64,000 nt of DNA, taken from NCBI GenBank assembly GCA_009731375.1, contig BJOX01000117.1, positions 456,969 to 520,968 on the forward strand, read 5' to 3'. Under the pieces are notes generated by a model. It did no database searches. It worked only from the letters and a program-made list of their open reading frames with translations, and was not told the origin of the DNA. This document shows positions 46,641 to 59,405 of this stretch, piece by piece; position 1 is the first letter of the stretch, and each line of letters begins with the position of its first letter. Both the position numbers and the translations under genes were made by a program. This DNA is from Paulinella micropora (lineage: Eukaryota > Cercozoa > Imbricatea > Euglyphida).

Positions 46641-49270
46641 GAATTAAGATCATGCTAGACTTAATCACAACTAAACCTAGCATAGCATAGATAGCCTAGC
46701 ATAGCAGAGATTTACTTCTGATTGTAGCGGAGACGTTGCCAACGGAAACATCCGATAGAATCAGAACTCCAATCTCTGCTCTGCTATGCTACACGCGATG
46801 CAACGCGATGCAACGCGACGCTACGCTACGCTACGCTATGCATTATGCGATGCTATGCGATGCTACTTTACCCGCGCAGAGGCTGATATATCCGATGTTG
46901 CCGTTGGCGGTGCGATGCCTTAGATGTAATCAGAACTGAATCTCTGCTATGCTATGCTATGCTATGCTAGGTTAGGCTAGGCTAGGCTATGCTACTCTAC
47001 CCGCGCAAAGGTCGATATATCCGATGTTGCCGTTGGCGATGCCTCCGATAGAATCAGAGCTAAATCTCTGCTATGCGATGCTATGCTATGCTAGGCTATG
47101 CTAGGCTATGCTACTCGACCTGCGTAAAGGGCGACATCCGATGTTGCTGTTGGCGATGCCTCCGATAGAATCAGAGCTAAATCTCTGCTATGCGATGCGA
47201 TGCTATGCGATGCAACGCGACGCGACGCGACGCGACGCTACGCTAGCGTCGCGACGCTACGCTAGCGTCGCGACGCTACGCTAGCGTCGCGACGCTACGC
47301 TAGCGTCGCGACGCTACGCTATGCATTATGCGATGCTATGCGATGCTATGCGATGCTACTTTACCCGCGCAGAGGCTGATATATCCGATGTTGCCGTTGG
47401 CGGTGCGATGCCTTAGATGTAATCAGAACTGAATCTCTGCTATGCTATGCTATGCTATGCTAGGTTAGGCCAGGCTAGGCTAGGCTACTCTACCCGCGCA
47501 AAGGTCGATATATCCGATGTTGCCGTTGGCGATGCCTCCGATAGAATCAGAGCTAAATCTCTGCTATGCGATGCTATGCTATGCTAGGCTAGGCTAGGCT
47601 AGGCTATGCTAGGCTATGCTATGCTAGGCAAGGCGAGGCTATGCTATGCTATGCTATGCCATGCTATGCTAGGCTATGCTAGGCTATGCTACTCGACCTG
47701 CGTAAAGGGCGACATCCGATGTTGCTGTTGGCGATGCCTCCGATAGAATCAGAGCTAAATCTCTGCTATGCGATGCGATGCTATGCTTTGCTAGGCTAGG
47801 CTAGGCTAGGCTAGGCTAGGCTAGGCTAGGCTAGGCTAGGCGAGGCTATGCTATGATATGCTATGCTAGGCTATGCTAGGCTATGCTAGGCTATGCTACT
47901 CTACCTGCGTAAAGGGCGACATCCGATGTTGCCGTTGGCGATGCCCCCGATAGAATCAGAGCTAAATCTGTGTTATGCTATGCTATGCAATGCTATGCTA
48001 TGTTATACTAGGCTAGTCTAGGCTAGGCTAGGCTAGGCTAGGCTAGGCAAGGCGAGGCTATGCTATGATATGCTATGCTATGCTATGCTACGCCATGATA
48101 TGCTAGGCTAGTCTATGCTATGCTATGCTATGCTATGCTATGCCAGGCTAGGCTAGGCTAGGCTATGCTATGCTATGCTATGCTATGCCATGATATGCTA
48201 GGCTATGCTAGGCTAGGCTAGGCTATGCTATGCTAGGCTATGCTACTCTACCTGCGTAAAGGGCGACATCCGATGTTGCCGTTGGCGATGCCTCCGATAG
48301 AATCAGAGCTAAATCTCTGCTATGCAATGTTATGCTATGCTATGCTATGCTAGGCTAGGCTAGGCTATGCTATGCTAGGCTAGGCTATGCTAGGCTAGGC
48401 TAGGCTAGGCTAGGCGAGGCTATGCTATGATATGCTATGCTATCCTATGCTATGCTATGCTATGCCATGATATGCTAGGCTATGCTATGCTAGGCTAGGC
48501 TAGGCTATGCTAGGCTATGCTACTCTACCTGCGTAAAGGGCGACATCCGATGTTGCCGTTGGCGATGCCTCCGATAGAATCAGAGCTAAATCTCTGCTAT
48601 GCGATGCGATGCTATGCTATGCTAGGCTAGGCTAGGCTAGGCAAGGCGAGGCTATGCTATGATATGCTATGCTATGCTATGCTAGGCTATGCTACTCTAC
48701 CTGCGTAAAGGGCGACATCCGATGTTGCCGTTGGCGATGCCTCCGATAGAATCAGAGCTAAATCTGTGTTATGCTATGCTATGCAATGCTATGCTATGTT
48801 ATACTAGGCTAGTCTAGGCTAGGCTAGGCTAGGCTAGGCAAGGCGAGGCTATGCTATGATATCTTATGCCATGATATGCTAGGCTAGTCTAGTCTAGTCT
48901 AGGCTATGCTATGCTATGCTATGCTAGGCTAGGCTAGGCTAGTTATGCTATGCTATGCTATGCTATGGCATGATATGCTAGGCTATGCTAGGCTAGGCTA
49001 GGCTATGCTACTCTACCTGCGTAAAGGGCGACATCCGATATTGCCGTTGGCGATGCCTCCGATAGAATCAGAGCTAAATCTCTGCTATGCAATGTTATGC
49101 TATGCTATGCTATGCTATGCTAGGCTAGGCTAGGCTAGGCGAGGCTATGCTATGCTATGCCATGCTATGCTATGCCATGCTAGGCTAGGCTAGGCAAGGC
49201 TATGCTACTCTACCTGCGTAAAGGGCGATATCCGATGTTGCCGTTGGCGATGCCTCCGATGTAATCAGAG
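46641..49270 (+). repeat. Satellite: ~75-bp core plus (TATGC/TAGGC)n
   Basis: Twelve copies of a core running TACTCTACCTGCGTAAAGGG ... CCGATGTTGCCGTTGGCGAT ... AATCAGAGCTAAATCTCTGC (at about 46893, 47021, 47136, 47384, 47513, 47714, 47921, 48269, 48546, 48718, 49033 and 49230), separated by TATGC/TAGGC pentamer blocks of 20-270 bp. No frame with coding character. Confidence 0.9.
47232..47324. repeat. 19-bp palindromic tandem repeat
   Basis: Four full copies (47232, 47251, 47270, 47289) and a partial of GCGACGCTACGCTAGCGTC. Each junction forms the 14-bp palindrome AGCGTCGCGACGCT, and each unit contains ACGCTAGCGT. Confidence 0.95.
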
Positions 49271-49381
49271 CCCAACGAACCGATGTCGAGTAAGCGACGA
49301 GAAAATGACTAGATACAAAAAACATAAATGTGATAGATTGATGTTATAATCCTACGATTTGTCTGAACGCGAAGGACAGAG

Positions 49382-49418
<37 letters not shown>

Positions 49419-49679
49419 GTGGGTAGGTAGGTAGGTAGGTAGGAAGGAGGTAGGTAGGTAGGTAGGTAGGTAGGTAGATAGATAGACAGATAGGGAACAT
49501 AATTGTGATAGATTGATGTTATAATCCTAGTCTATCTATCTCTATCTATCTATCTATCCATATGTCTATATACTATCTATCTATCTATCTATCTACATAC
49601 CTACCTACCTACCTACCTACCTATCTATCTATCTATCTATCTATTTTGTCTGAACGCGAAGGACAGAGGATAGATAAAG

Positions 49680-49710
<31 letters not shown>

Positions 49711-49899
49711 CAGATAGGTAGGTAGGTAGGTAGGTAGGTAGGTAGGTAGATAGGTAGATAGATAGATAGATAGATAGATAGAAGTACCTTGGTGGTTCGG
49801 GAGCATGAAGAGACACAAAGATATATAAAATAGATAGATATACATAGATATGAAGAGATATAAAGATATATGAAATAGATAGATCACCAGACAGATAAT
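49271..49899. repeat. GATA/GGTA and TATC arrays with two repeated cores
   Basis: GTGATAGATTGATGTTATAA occurs at about 49329 and 49505; TTGTCTGAACGCGAAGGACA at about 49358 and 49646. Tetramer arrays fill the rest. Confidence 0.8.
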
Positions 49900-50054
49900 A
49901 GTATAGTATGCGGCTAGCCACAAATTTGACGTGTTTTGCGGGCGAGCCGGAGCCGGGCCGGCGAGACGCCCGCAAAGCACGTCAAATTTGGCGCGCCGCA
50001 TAGGTAGTTTCTATCGGTAACCTGACCACATTCTGTGCAGGTGACCGATAAAAG
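49900..50054 (-). repeat. GC-rich hairpin element, copy 3
   Basis: Opposite orientation to copies 1, 2 and 5. Both hairpins are present; the small one is at the right (ATCGGTAACCTGACCACA ... GTGACCGAT). Confidence 0.85.
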
Positions 50055-50092
50055 AGAAAGAGATAGTGGTACCTTGGTAACCCTGGGACGAA

Positions 50093-50145
50093 ACTGTAAG
50101 GGCAGTTTGAAGAGACATAACGCCACCTCAGAGAAGGCAGTGTTT

Positions 50146-50217
<72 letters not shown>

Positions 50218-50874
50218 TAAAAATATATATAAACTGCGTGTATATGGTTTATGTGTCCTTTCGTCAAAATCTCTCTTAATGTGCTCAGTTAGAAAAATTT
50301 ATGTTAAACATTTGACACTTTTTTATTTTCTATGTATGTTTTCTATATGTCCTATGTTGGTTTTTTACTTTTTTAAGGCTTGTTTTATAGTTTGCGGTTG
50401 GACAAGTCGCGAATACATAAATGATCATACATATATATATATATATATATTCACTGTAAGGGCAGTTTGAAGAGACATAACGCCACCTCAGAGAAGGCAG
50501 TGTTTCCTATATATATATATGTATATATATATATACATATATATACATATATATATATATATATTCACTGTAAGGGCAGTTTGAAGAGACATAACGCCAC
50601 CTCAGAGAAGGCAGTGTTTCCTATATATATATATATATATATATATACTGTAAGGGCAGTTTGAAGAGACATAACGCCACCTCAGAGAAGAGTAAGTATT
50701 TCCTATATATATATATATAATGATATATATATATATAATTATATATATAATTATATATATATATTATTATTATTATAATATATATATATTATTATATATA
50801 TTATTATATGTATATGTATATACTGTAAGGGCAGTTTGAAGAGACATAACGCCACCTCAGAGAAGGCAGTGTTT

Positions 50875-50963
<89 letters not shown>
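50093..50963 (+). repeat. 57-bp core plus (TA)n, five copies
   Basis: Core starting ACTGTAAGGGCAGTTTGAAG and ending GGCAGTGTTTCCTATA at 50093, 50454, 50567, 50647 and 50822, each followed by (TA)n of differing length. Copy 4 has an altered end (AGTAAGTATTTCC). 50220-50430 is unique DNA between copies 1 and 2. Confidence 0.92.
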
Positions 50964-51043
50964 NNNNNNNNNNNNNNNNNNNNNNNNNNNNNNNNNNNNN
51001 NNNNNNNNNNNNNNNNNNNNNNNNNNNNNNNNNNNNNNNNNNN

Positions 51044-51173
51044 GGGGGGGGGGGGGGGGGGGGGGGGGGGGGAGATCAAATCACTCACTCACTCACCCAC
51101 CCACCCACCCAACCAACCAACCAATCCCATCAATCCCATCAATCCAATCAAGCCAATCAATCCAATCCAATAT

Positions 51174-51228
<55 letters not shown>

Positions 51229-51260
51229 CAATACCAAGTCAGTTTTCGAAATGTTGCCCG

Positions 51261-51298
<38 letters not shown>

Positions 51299-51405
51299 AA
51301 ATCAATCAATGAATCAATCATTCAATCAATCAATACCAAGTCTGTGTTCTGAATGTTGACGCATCCCAGGACCTACCCCACTCAACTACACACACACACA
51401 CAACA
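51044..51405 (+). repeat. Poly-G, (CAAT)n and (GA)n
   Basis: Poly-G at the gap edge, then (ACTC)n, (ACCC)n, (CAAT)n, (GA)n at 51265-51295, and a repeated ATACCAAGTC block (51231 and 51331). No gene. Confidence 0.75.
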
Positions 51406-51811
51406 TACGTAGGTGGGTAGGTAGGTAGGTAAGTAAGTAGGTAAGTAGGTAGGTAGGTAGGTAGGTAGGTAGGTAGACAGGTAAGTAGGTAGGTACGTAG
51501 GTAGGTAGGTAAGTAGGTAGGTAGGCAGGTAAGTAGGTAGGTAGGTAGGTAGGTAGGTAGGTAGGTAGGTAGGTAGGTAGGTAAGTAGGCAGGTAGGTAG
51601 GTAAGTAGGTAGGTAGGTAGGTAGGTAGGTAGGTAAGATAGGTAGGTAGGTAGGTACGTAGGTAGGTAGGTAGGTAGGTAGGTAAGTAGGTAGGTAAGTA
51701 GGTAGGTAGGTAGGTAGGTAGGGAGGTAAGTAGGTAGGTAGGTAGGTAGGTAGGTAGGTAGGTGGGTAGGTGGTAGGTAAACATAATTCGGACTAGATGG
51801 ATAGATGGATG

Positions 51812-51849
<38 letters not shown>

Positions 51850-51944
51850 AATTGATGGGCGGATGACCATCCTCATCACATTCGTAATCAAAATCATCAT
51901 CATCATCAGCAGCAGCAGCATCACCATCACCACCACCGTCATCG

Positions 51945-51978
<34 letters not shown>

Positions 51979-52215
51979 TCATCATCATCATCGTCGTCAT
52001 CATCATCATCATCATCATCACCATCGTCATCGTCGTTGTCATCATCATCACCACCATCATCATCATCATCACCACCACCACCACTCACCAATATCACCAC
52101 CACCATCATCGTCATTATCACCACCACCACCACCATCAACAATATCACCACCGCCACCATCATCATTACCACCACCACCACCACCACCATCACCATCGTT
52201 ATTATCATCACAAGA
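51406..52215 (+). repeat. (GGTA)n, (GATA)n and (CAT/CAC)n
   Basis: GGTA/AGTA tetramers to 51780, GATA to 51850, then CAT/CAC/CGT trinucleotides to about 52205. Confidence 0.9.
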
Positions 52216-52244
52216 GTATGTCTGTCACCTGTCCTTCCATGATA

Positions 52245-54253
52245 ACGCGACCGCACCATAGATTGATACGAACTTGGCCTAGAGATGTTGATATAGATAT
52301 AGATATAGATATCTAGATATAGATATAGATATAGACCGCACCAGAGATTGATACGAACTTGGCCTAGAGATATGTTGATATAGATGTTGATATAGATATA
52401 GATATAGATATCTAGATATAGATATCTAGATATAGATATAGATATAGACCGCACCAGAGATTGATACGAACTTGGCCTAGAGATGTTGATATAGATGTTG
52501 ATATAGATATAGATATGGATGTAGATATATAGATATAGATATAGATCTAGACCGCACCATAGATTGATACGAACTTGGCCTAGAGATGTTGATATGGATA
52601 TAGATAAAGATATCTAGATATAGATATAGATATAGACCGCACCAGAGATTGATACGAACTTGGCCTAGAGATATGTATGTTGATATAGATGTTGATAGAT
52701 ATAGATATAGATATATAGATATAGATATAAATATAGACCGCACCAGAGATTGATACGAACTTGGCCTAGAGATGTTGATATAGATGTTGATATAGATATA
52801 GATATAGATATATAGATATAGATATAGACCGCACCATAGATTGATACGAACTTGGCCTAGAGATGTTGATATAGATATAGATATAGATATCTAGATATAG
52901 ATATAGATATAGACCGCACCAGAGATTGATACGAACTTGGCCTAGAGATGCTGATATAGATGTTGATATAGATATAGATATAGATATAGATATATAGATA
53001 TAGATATAGATATAGACCGCACCAGAGATTGATACGAACTTGGCCTAGAGATGTTGATATAGATATAGATATAGATATCTAGATATAGATATAGACATAG
53101 ACCGCACCAGAGATTGATACGAACTTGGCCTAGAGATGTTGATATAGATGTTGATATAGATATAGATGTAGATATAGATATAGACCGCACCATAGATTGA
53201 TACGAACTTGGCCTAGAGATGTTGATATAGATATAGATATAGATATCTAGATATAGATATAGATATAGACCGCACCAGAGATTGATACGAACTTGGCCTA
53301 GAGATGTTGATATAGATGTTGATATAGATATAGATATAGATATAGATATATAGATATAGACCGCACCAGAGATTGATACGAACTTGGCCTAGAGATATGT
53401 TGATATAGATGTTGATATAGATATAGATATAGATATATGGATATAGATATATAGATATAGACCGCACCAGAGATTGATACGAACTTGGCCTAGAGATGTT
53501 GATATAGATGTTGATATAGATATAGATATAGATATAGATATATAGATATAGATATAGATATAGACCGCACCAGAGATTGATACGAACTTGGCCTAGAGAT
53601 ATGTTGATATAGATGTTGATATAGATATAGATATAGATATAGATATATGGATATAGATATAGATCTAGACCGCACCAGAGATTGATACGAACTTGGCCTA
53701 GAGATGTTGATATAGATATAGATATAGATATAGATATATAGATATAGATCTAGACCGCACCAGAGATTGATACGAACTTGGCCTGGAGATGTTGATATAG
53801 ATGTTGATATAGATATAGATATAGATATAGATATCTAGATATAGATATAGATATAGACCGCACCAGAGATTGATAGGAACTTGGCCTAGAGATGTTGATA
53901 TAGATGTTGATATAGATCTAGATGCAGATATAGATATCTAGATATAGATATAGATATAGACCGCACCAGAGATTGATACGAACTTGGCCTAGAGATGTTG
54001 ATATAGATGTTGATATAGATATAGACCGCACCAGAGATTGATACGAACTTGGCCTAGAGATGTTGATATAGATGTGGATATAGATATAGATATAGATATA
54101 GATACATAGATATAGATCTAGACCGCACCAGAGATTGACACGAACTTGGCCTAGAGATGTTGATTTAGATGTTGATATAGATATAGATATAGATATAAAT
54201 ATATAGATATAGATCTAGACCGCACCATAGATTGATACGAACTTGGCCTGGAC

Positions 54254-54255
<2 letters not shown>
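52245..54255 (+). repeat. Satellite: ~45-bp core plus (GATATA)n, 22 copies
   Basis: Core GACCGCACCAGAGATTGATA CGAACTTGGCCTAGAGATG (shown in two parts) repeated 22 times with spacers of (GATATA)n carrying GATATC and GTTGAT variants; unit length 65-115 bp. CATAGATTG replaces CAGAGATTG in a minority of copies. Partial cores recur at about 54462 and 54670. Confidence 0.92.
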
Positions 54256-54295
<40 letters not shown>

Positions 54296-54318
54296 GGATA
54301 GATGGATAGATGGATAGG

Positions 54319-54364
<46 letters not shown>

Positions 54365-54378
54365 TGCATAAATGTATG

Positions 54379-54428
<50 letters not shown>

Positions 54429-54523
54429 TGTTGACATAGACGTTGATATAGATATAGAAGATTGATACAAACTTGGCCTGGAGACAGCTAGCTAGCTAGA
54501 TAGATAGATAGATAGTTAGATAA

Positions 54524-54566
<43 letters not shown>

Positions 54567-54884
54567 TATATGCATAAATGTATGTGGATAGATAGATAGA
54601 TGGATAGATAGATTGATAGATAGAGATGTTGATAGAGATGTTGATATAGATGTTGATATAGATATAGAAGATTGATACGAACTTGGCCTGAAGCTGTTGA
54701 TATAGATAGACATATATACTTGTCCTGTGACGTAGATGTAGATGTATTAACGTGTCCTGCGATATATACAAAAAAAAATATATATATATATGAGATATCG
54801 CAAAAGGAATGTAGTCCTTGCAAAGGAACGCAGTTTCACATCAAACAGTCATTTGTGTACTGTGCATGTGAGATAGATAGATGA

Positions 54885-54930
<46 letters not shown>

Positions 54931-54931
54931 G

Positions 54932-54979
<48 letters not shown>

Positions 54980-55110
54980 CACACATACACATTAACGTGT
55001 CCTGCGATATATATATAGATGTTGATATAGATATAGATATAGACAGAGATAAAGAAGAAGAGATATACCTGTGAAACTACCGCGCCAACAAACATCATCG
55101 TCAGGTACCT

Positions 55111-55188
<78 letters not shown>

Positions 55189-55213
55189 ATGATACATAAA
55201 CAGATAGATAGAC

Positions 55214-55255
<42 letters not shown>

Positions 55256-55361
55256 GTAGGTAGGTAGATAGATAATTACATAGATAGACACAGACAGACA
55301 GAGACAGACAGACAGACAGACAGACAAGTTTACATACATACTACATTATATATATATGTGG

Positions 55362-55412
<51 letters not shown>

Positions 55413-55443
55413 TAGATAGATTAGATAGATAGATAGAGAGAGA

Positions 55444-55502
<59 letters not shown>

Positions 55503-55528
55503 GTAGATAGACAGATAGATAGATAGAT
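54256..55528 (+). repeat. GATA arrays, (TA)n/(TG)n and core remnants
   Basis: GATA tetramers interrupted by partial cores of the preceding array (54462, 54670), ACGTGTCCTGCGATATATA (54750 and 54994), a partial copy of the 114-bp repeat (54791-54872), and (TA)n-(TG)n at 55110-55190. Confidence 0.8.
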
Positions 55529-55642
55529 GAGATGTCGCAAAGGAATGTAGTCCTTGCAAAGGAACGCAGTTTCACATCAAACAATAATTTGTGTACTGTG
55601 CATGTGTCCGGGATGGGAATCACGGGTAGACTGTGTTCTGGA
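55529..55642 (+). repeat. 114-bp repeat, copy 1
   Basis: Begins GAGATGTCGCAAAGGAATGT and ends GACTGTGTTCTGGA next to a 10-N gap; repeated at 55888-56001 with hardly any difference. Confidence 0.9.
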
Positions 55643-55652
55643 NNNNNNNNNN

Positions 55653-55712
55653 TAGATAGATTAGATAGATAGATTAGATAGAGATTAGATAGATAGATAG
55701 ATATATAGATAT

Positions 55713-55754
<42 letters not shown>

Positions 55755-55765
55755 TAGATAGAGAT

Positions 55766-55813
<48 letters not shown>

Positions 55814-56001
55814 GTATACCTTTCCTTCCGGAGAGAGCGAGGTGGATAGATAGATAGAAATATAGATAGGTAGATAGATAGATAGATGAGATGTCGCAAA
55901 GGAATGTAGTCCTTGCAAAGGAACGCAGTTTCACATCAAACAATAATTTGTGTACTGTGCATGTGTCCGGGATGGGAATCACGGGTAGACTGTGTTCTGG
56001 A
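55653..56001 (+). repeat. GATA array and 114-bp repeat, copy 2
   Basis: GATA/GATTA array, a TACCTTTCCTTCCGGAGAGA core (about 55816; also at 56396 and 56487), then the second 114-bp repeat. Confidence 0.85.
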
Positions 56002-56300
56002 AAAAGAAGAGGAGGAAGGACGTTGAAGAAAAAGGCAATCTAGGAATGGAGAGTGGGAGGATAAGGAAGAAGAGAAAGAAAAGGAAGCCGTTAGTCCAAG
56101 TGTTTTGAGCACCGTAAGCTTGCGCAAGCTACAATGATGACATTGTATGAGGCCTAAACCCCCGCAGGGACCTAGCCCGGGCTATGCAACACTGGACGGC
56201 TATGATGGAATGCAGTCACCAATACGGACTAGAGGAAGATTAGTCCAATTTTTGACTGCACAGGAGCGATAAATCGCAAAAGAGCAACGAGCTACGCAGG
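56002..56300. other. Single-copy island, 300 bp
   Basis: Non-repetitive DNA with no frame of coding character. Confidence 0.5.
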
Positions 56301-56302
56301 AG

Positions 56303-56392
<90 letters not shown>

Positions 56393-56553
56393 GTATACCT
56401 TTCCTTCCGGAGAGAGCGAGGTGGATAGATAGATAGAAAGATAGGTAGATAGATAGATAGATAGGTAGATAGATAGATAGATAGAGTACCTTTCCTTCCG
56501 GAGAGAGTGAGGTGGCTGGTTCCAGTCCCCACCCATACATCTGAAGCTCTTCC

Positions 56554-56596
<43 letters not shown>

Positions 56597-56638
56597 GTAT
56601 ATATATATATTCAAGTTCACACCCATACTGGAATCATT

Positions 56639-56640
<2 letters not shown>
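56301..56640 (+). repeat. GATA arrays with CCTTTCCTTCCGGAGAGA cores and (TA)n
   Basis: Two cores at about 56396 and 56487, then (TA)n at 56553-56610. Confidence 0.85.
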
Positions 56641-56680
<40 letters not shown>

Positions 56681-57030
56681 AAGTGCTCCCCCAAGGGAAG
56701 CCAGCCTTTCCATTGTACGTGAGCGATTGGTCGCATGATTGAGTGATTGATGGATGTAGTTGAGTAATTGCAGATATGCGTAAAGATGTAGATAAAGATA
56801 AAGATGTAGATAAAGATATAGATATAGATGTAGATGTAGATATATCGATAAAGATAAAGATAAAAAAATTACCGGGGGTACTTCGTAGATATATAGATAT
56901 AGATATAGGTCAAACATTTACCGGGGGTACTTAAAAGATATAGATATAGATAAAGATATAGATACAATTACCGGGGGTACTTCATAGACAATTGGTGTAG
57001 ACAGCTGTTTAACCAGCGTAGAGAGACGCT
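56641..57030 (+). repeat. (GA)n, GATAAA repeats and ACCGGGGGTACTT core
   Basis: (GA)n and poly-G, about 70 bp unique, then GATGTAGATAAA-type repeats with TTACCGGGGGTACTT three times (about 56868, 56918 and 56969). Confidence 0.8.
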
Positions 57031-57058
57031 GGACCTATGTACACAGATAGATAGATAA

Positions 57059-57100
<42 letters not shown>

Positions 57101-57104
57101 GGAC

Positions 57105-57136
<32 letters not shown>

Positions 57137-57241
57137 GGATGGATGGATAGATGGATGGACAGATGGATGGACGGATAGATAGTTAGATAGATAGATAGAT
57201 GGATGGATGGATAGATAGATAGATGGATGGATGGATGGATG

Positions 57242-57272
<31 letters not shown>

Positions 57273-57292
57273 GGATAGACAGACAGACAGAC

Positions 57293-57352
<60 letters not shown>

Positions 57353-57564
57353 GGATAGATAGCTGTTCAACCAGCGTAGAGAGACGCTGGACCTATGTAC
57401 ATAGATAAATAGATAGATAGATAGATAGATGGATGGATAGATAGACAGATAGATAGATAGATAGATAGATAGATGAATAGATAGATAGATGGATGGATAG
57501 ATGGATAGATGGATGGATAGATGGATGGATGGATGGATGGATAGATAGGTAGATAGATAGATAG

Positions 57565-57608
<44 letters not shown>

Positions 57609-57669
57609 GGATAGATAGATGGATAGGAAGATCGATATGTAGGTGGGTAGATAGATAGATGGATAGATG

Positions 57670-57718
<49 letters not shown>

Positions 57719-57825
57719 TAGGTAGATAGACAGATAGGTAAGGTAAGTAGGTAGGTAGGTAGGTAGGTAGGTAGGTAGGTAGATAGACAGATAGACAGAC
57801 ACAGCTAGCTAGCTAGCTAGCTAGC

Positions 57826-57872
<47 letters not shown>

Positions 57873-57927
57873 GATAGGTAGGTAGGTAGATAGATAGATA
57901 TATTAGATAAGTAGGTAGGTAAGTAGG

Positions 57928-57972
<45 letters not shown>

Positions 57973-58009
57973 GGTATTTACTTCGCTACGTAGAGCTGTG
58001 ACTTCCTCC

Positions 58010-58075
<66 letters not shown>

Positions 58076-58193
58076 GTATAGATAGGTAGGTAGATCAGAT
58101 TGGTAGGTAGATAGATAGATAGATGGTATTTACTTCGCTACGTAGAGCTGTGACTTCTTCCTCCAGCGATTTGTCTTGCTCTTGGATTGACTA

Positions 58194-58200
<7 letters not shown>
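57031..58200 (+). repeat. Long (GATA/GATG)n with repeated cores
   Basis: The core CCAGCGTAGAGAGACGCTGG ACCTATGTAC (shown in two parts; itself a hairpin) occurs at about 57012 and 57372. A second core, GGTATTTACTTCGCTACGTA GAGCTGTGACTTC, occurs at about 57972 and 58126. Confidence 0.85.
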
Positions 58201-58243
<43 letters not shown>

Positions 58244-58278
58244 CGATTTGTCTTGCTCTTGGACTGACTATATATATA

Positions 58279-58338
<60 letters not shown>

Positions 58339-58389
58339 ATGTATAAAGAACAGCAACTAGATAGATTGATAGATAGACAGACTGTTTGA

Positions 58390-58463
<74 letters not shown>

Positions 58464-58556
58464 CCTATCTATCTATCTATCTATCTGTCTATCTATCTGT
58501 CTATCTTTCTGTCTATCTATCTGTCTATCTGTCTGTCTATCTATCTATCTATCTAC

Positions 58557-58625
<69 letters not shown>

Positions 58626-58655
58626 CATCCATCTATCTCTCTCTCTCTCTCTTTT

Positions 58656-58692
<37 letters not shown>

Positions 58693-58760
58693 TCTCTCTC
58701 TCTATACATATATATATAATATATCCATCCATCCATCCATCCATCCTATCTATCTAGTGA
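58201..58760 (+). repeat. (TA)n, (TATC)n and (TC)n
   Basis: (TA)n arrays bearing a repeated GCGATTTGTCTTGCTCTTGG block (58164 and 58242), then (TATC)n 58390-58640, (TC)n and (TA)n. Confidence 0.85.
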
Positions 58761-59046
58761 CCCTCTCCACCTCCTTGATCTTTATCTGAAACCCAACACC
58801 CGTGATTTTTAACTTATCGACATGTGCCTTCACGTCCCCTGTCTGGAACACCTACACACACGATATAAAAAAACAAGGAATTTTGGGATCAGGACACTCC
58901 CCTAACGCACATATTTGCGTGAATTCCAAAAAAATTATATCAGCATCACGATCGAGTCTGGGGCTAGCCACCCTGTCAATATGAGCTCCCAACTCTTCCT
59001 GGTTCACACAAACCATGATTTATTCCGACGAGGGGGCAATATTAGA
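58761..59046 (+). repeat. Unique block and diverged copy of S1
   Basis: About 58912-59036 is a diverged third copy of block S1 from 14678 and 17211: TTTGCG...ATTCCAAA, ATCAGCATCA, GGGGCTA, ATGAGCTCCCAA, CACAAACCATGA. It shows S1 is a dispersed repeat and not confined to the higher-order array. Confidence 0.7.
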
Positions 59047-59145
59047 TTATGCGGCGCCAGCCACAAATTTGACGTGCTTTGCGGGCCAGGCCGGCGAGCC
59101 CGCAAAACACGTCAAAAATGGCGCCGGTGCATAGGTAGTTTCCCC
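59047..59145 (-). repeat. GC-rich hairpin element, copy 4 (large hairpin only)
   Basis: ATGCGGCGCCAGCCACAAAT ... GACGTGCTTTGCGGG and complement, in the orientation of copy 3. The small hairpin is missing; (TA)n follows. Confidence 0.8.
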
Positions 59146-59208
<63 letters not shown>

Positions 59209-59268
59209 GTATGCCGGCTATGAATTCTTGACACCCCCCTGCTTATGCATCCCTAGATAGATAGATAG

Positions 59269-59315
<47 letters not shown>

Positions 59316-59405
59316 TTTGATAGATAGATAGATAGTTCGATAGATAGATAGATAGATAGATAGTTCGATAGATAGATAGATAGATGATAGATAGATAGAT
59401 AGATA
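59146..59405 (+). repeat. (TA)n and (GATA)n
   Basis: (TA)n to about 59204, a short unique segment, then GATA with repeated GATAGTTCGATAG. Confidence 0.85.

Noticed and set aside
51386-52084. 232-codon minus frame with poly-Asp and Y-L-P-T repeats
   Set aside because: Translation of (CAT)n and (GGTA)n arrays.
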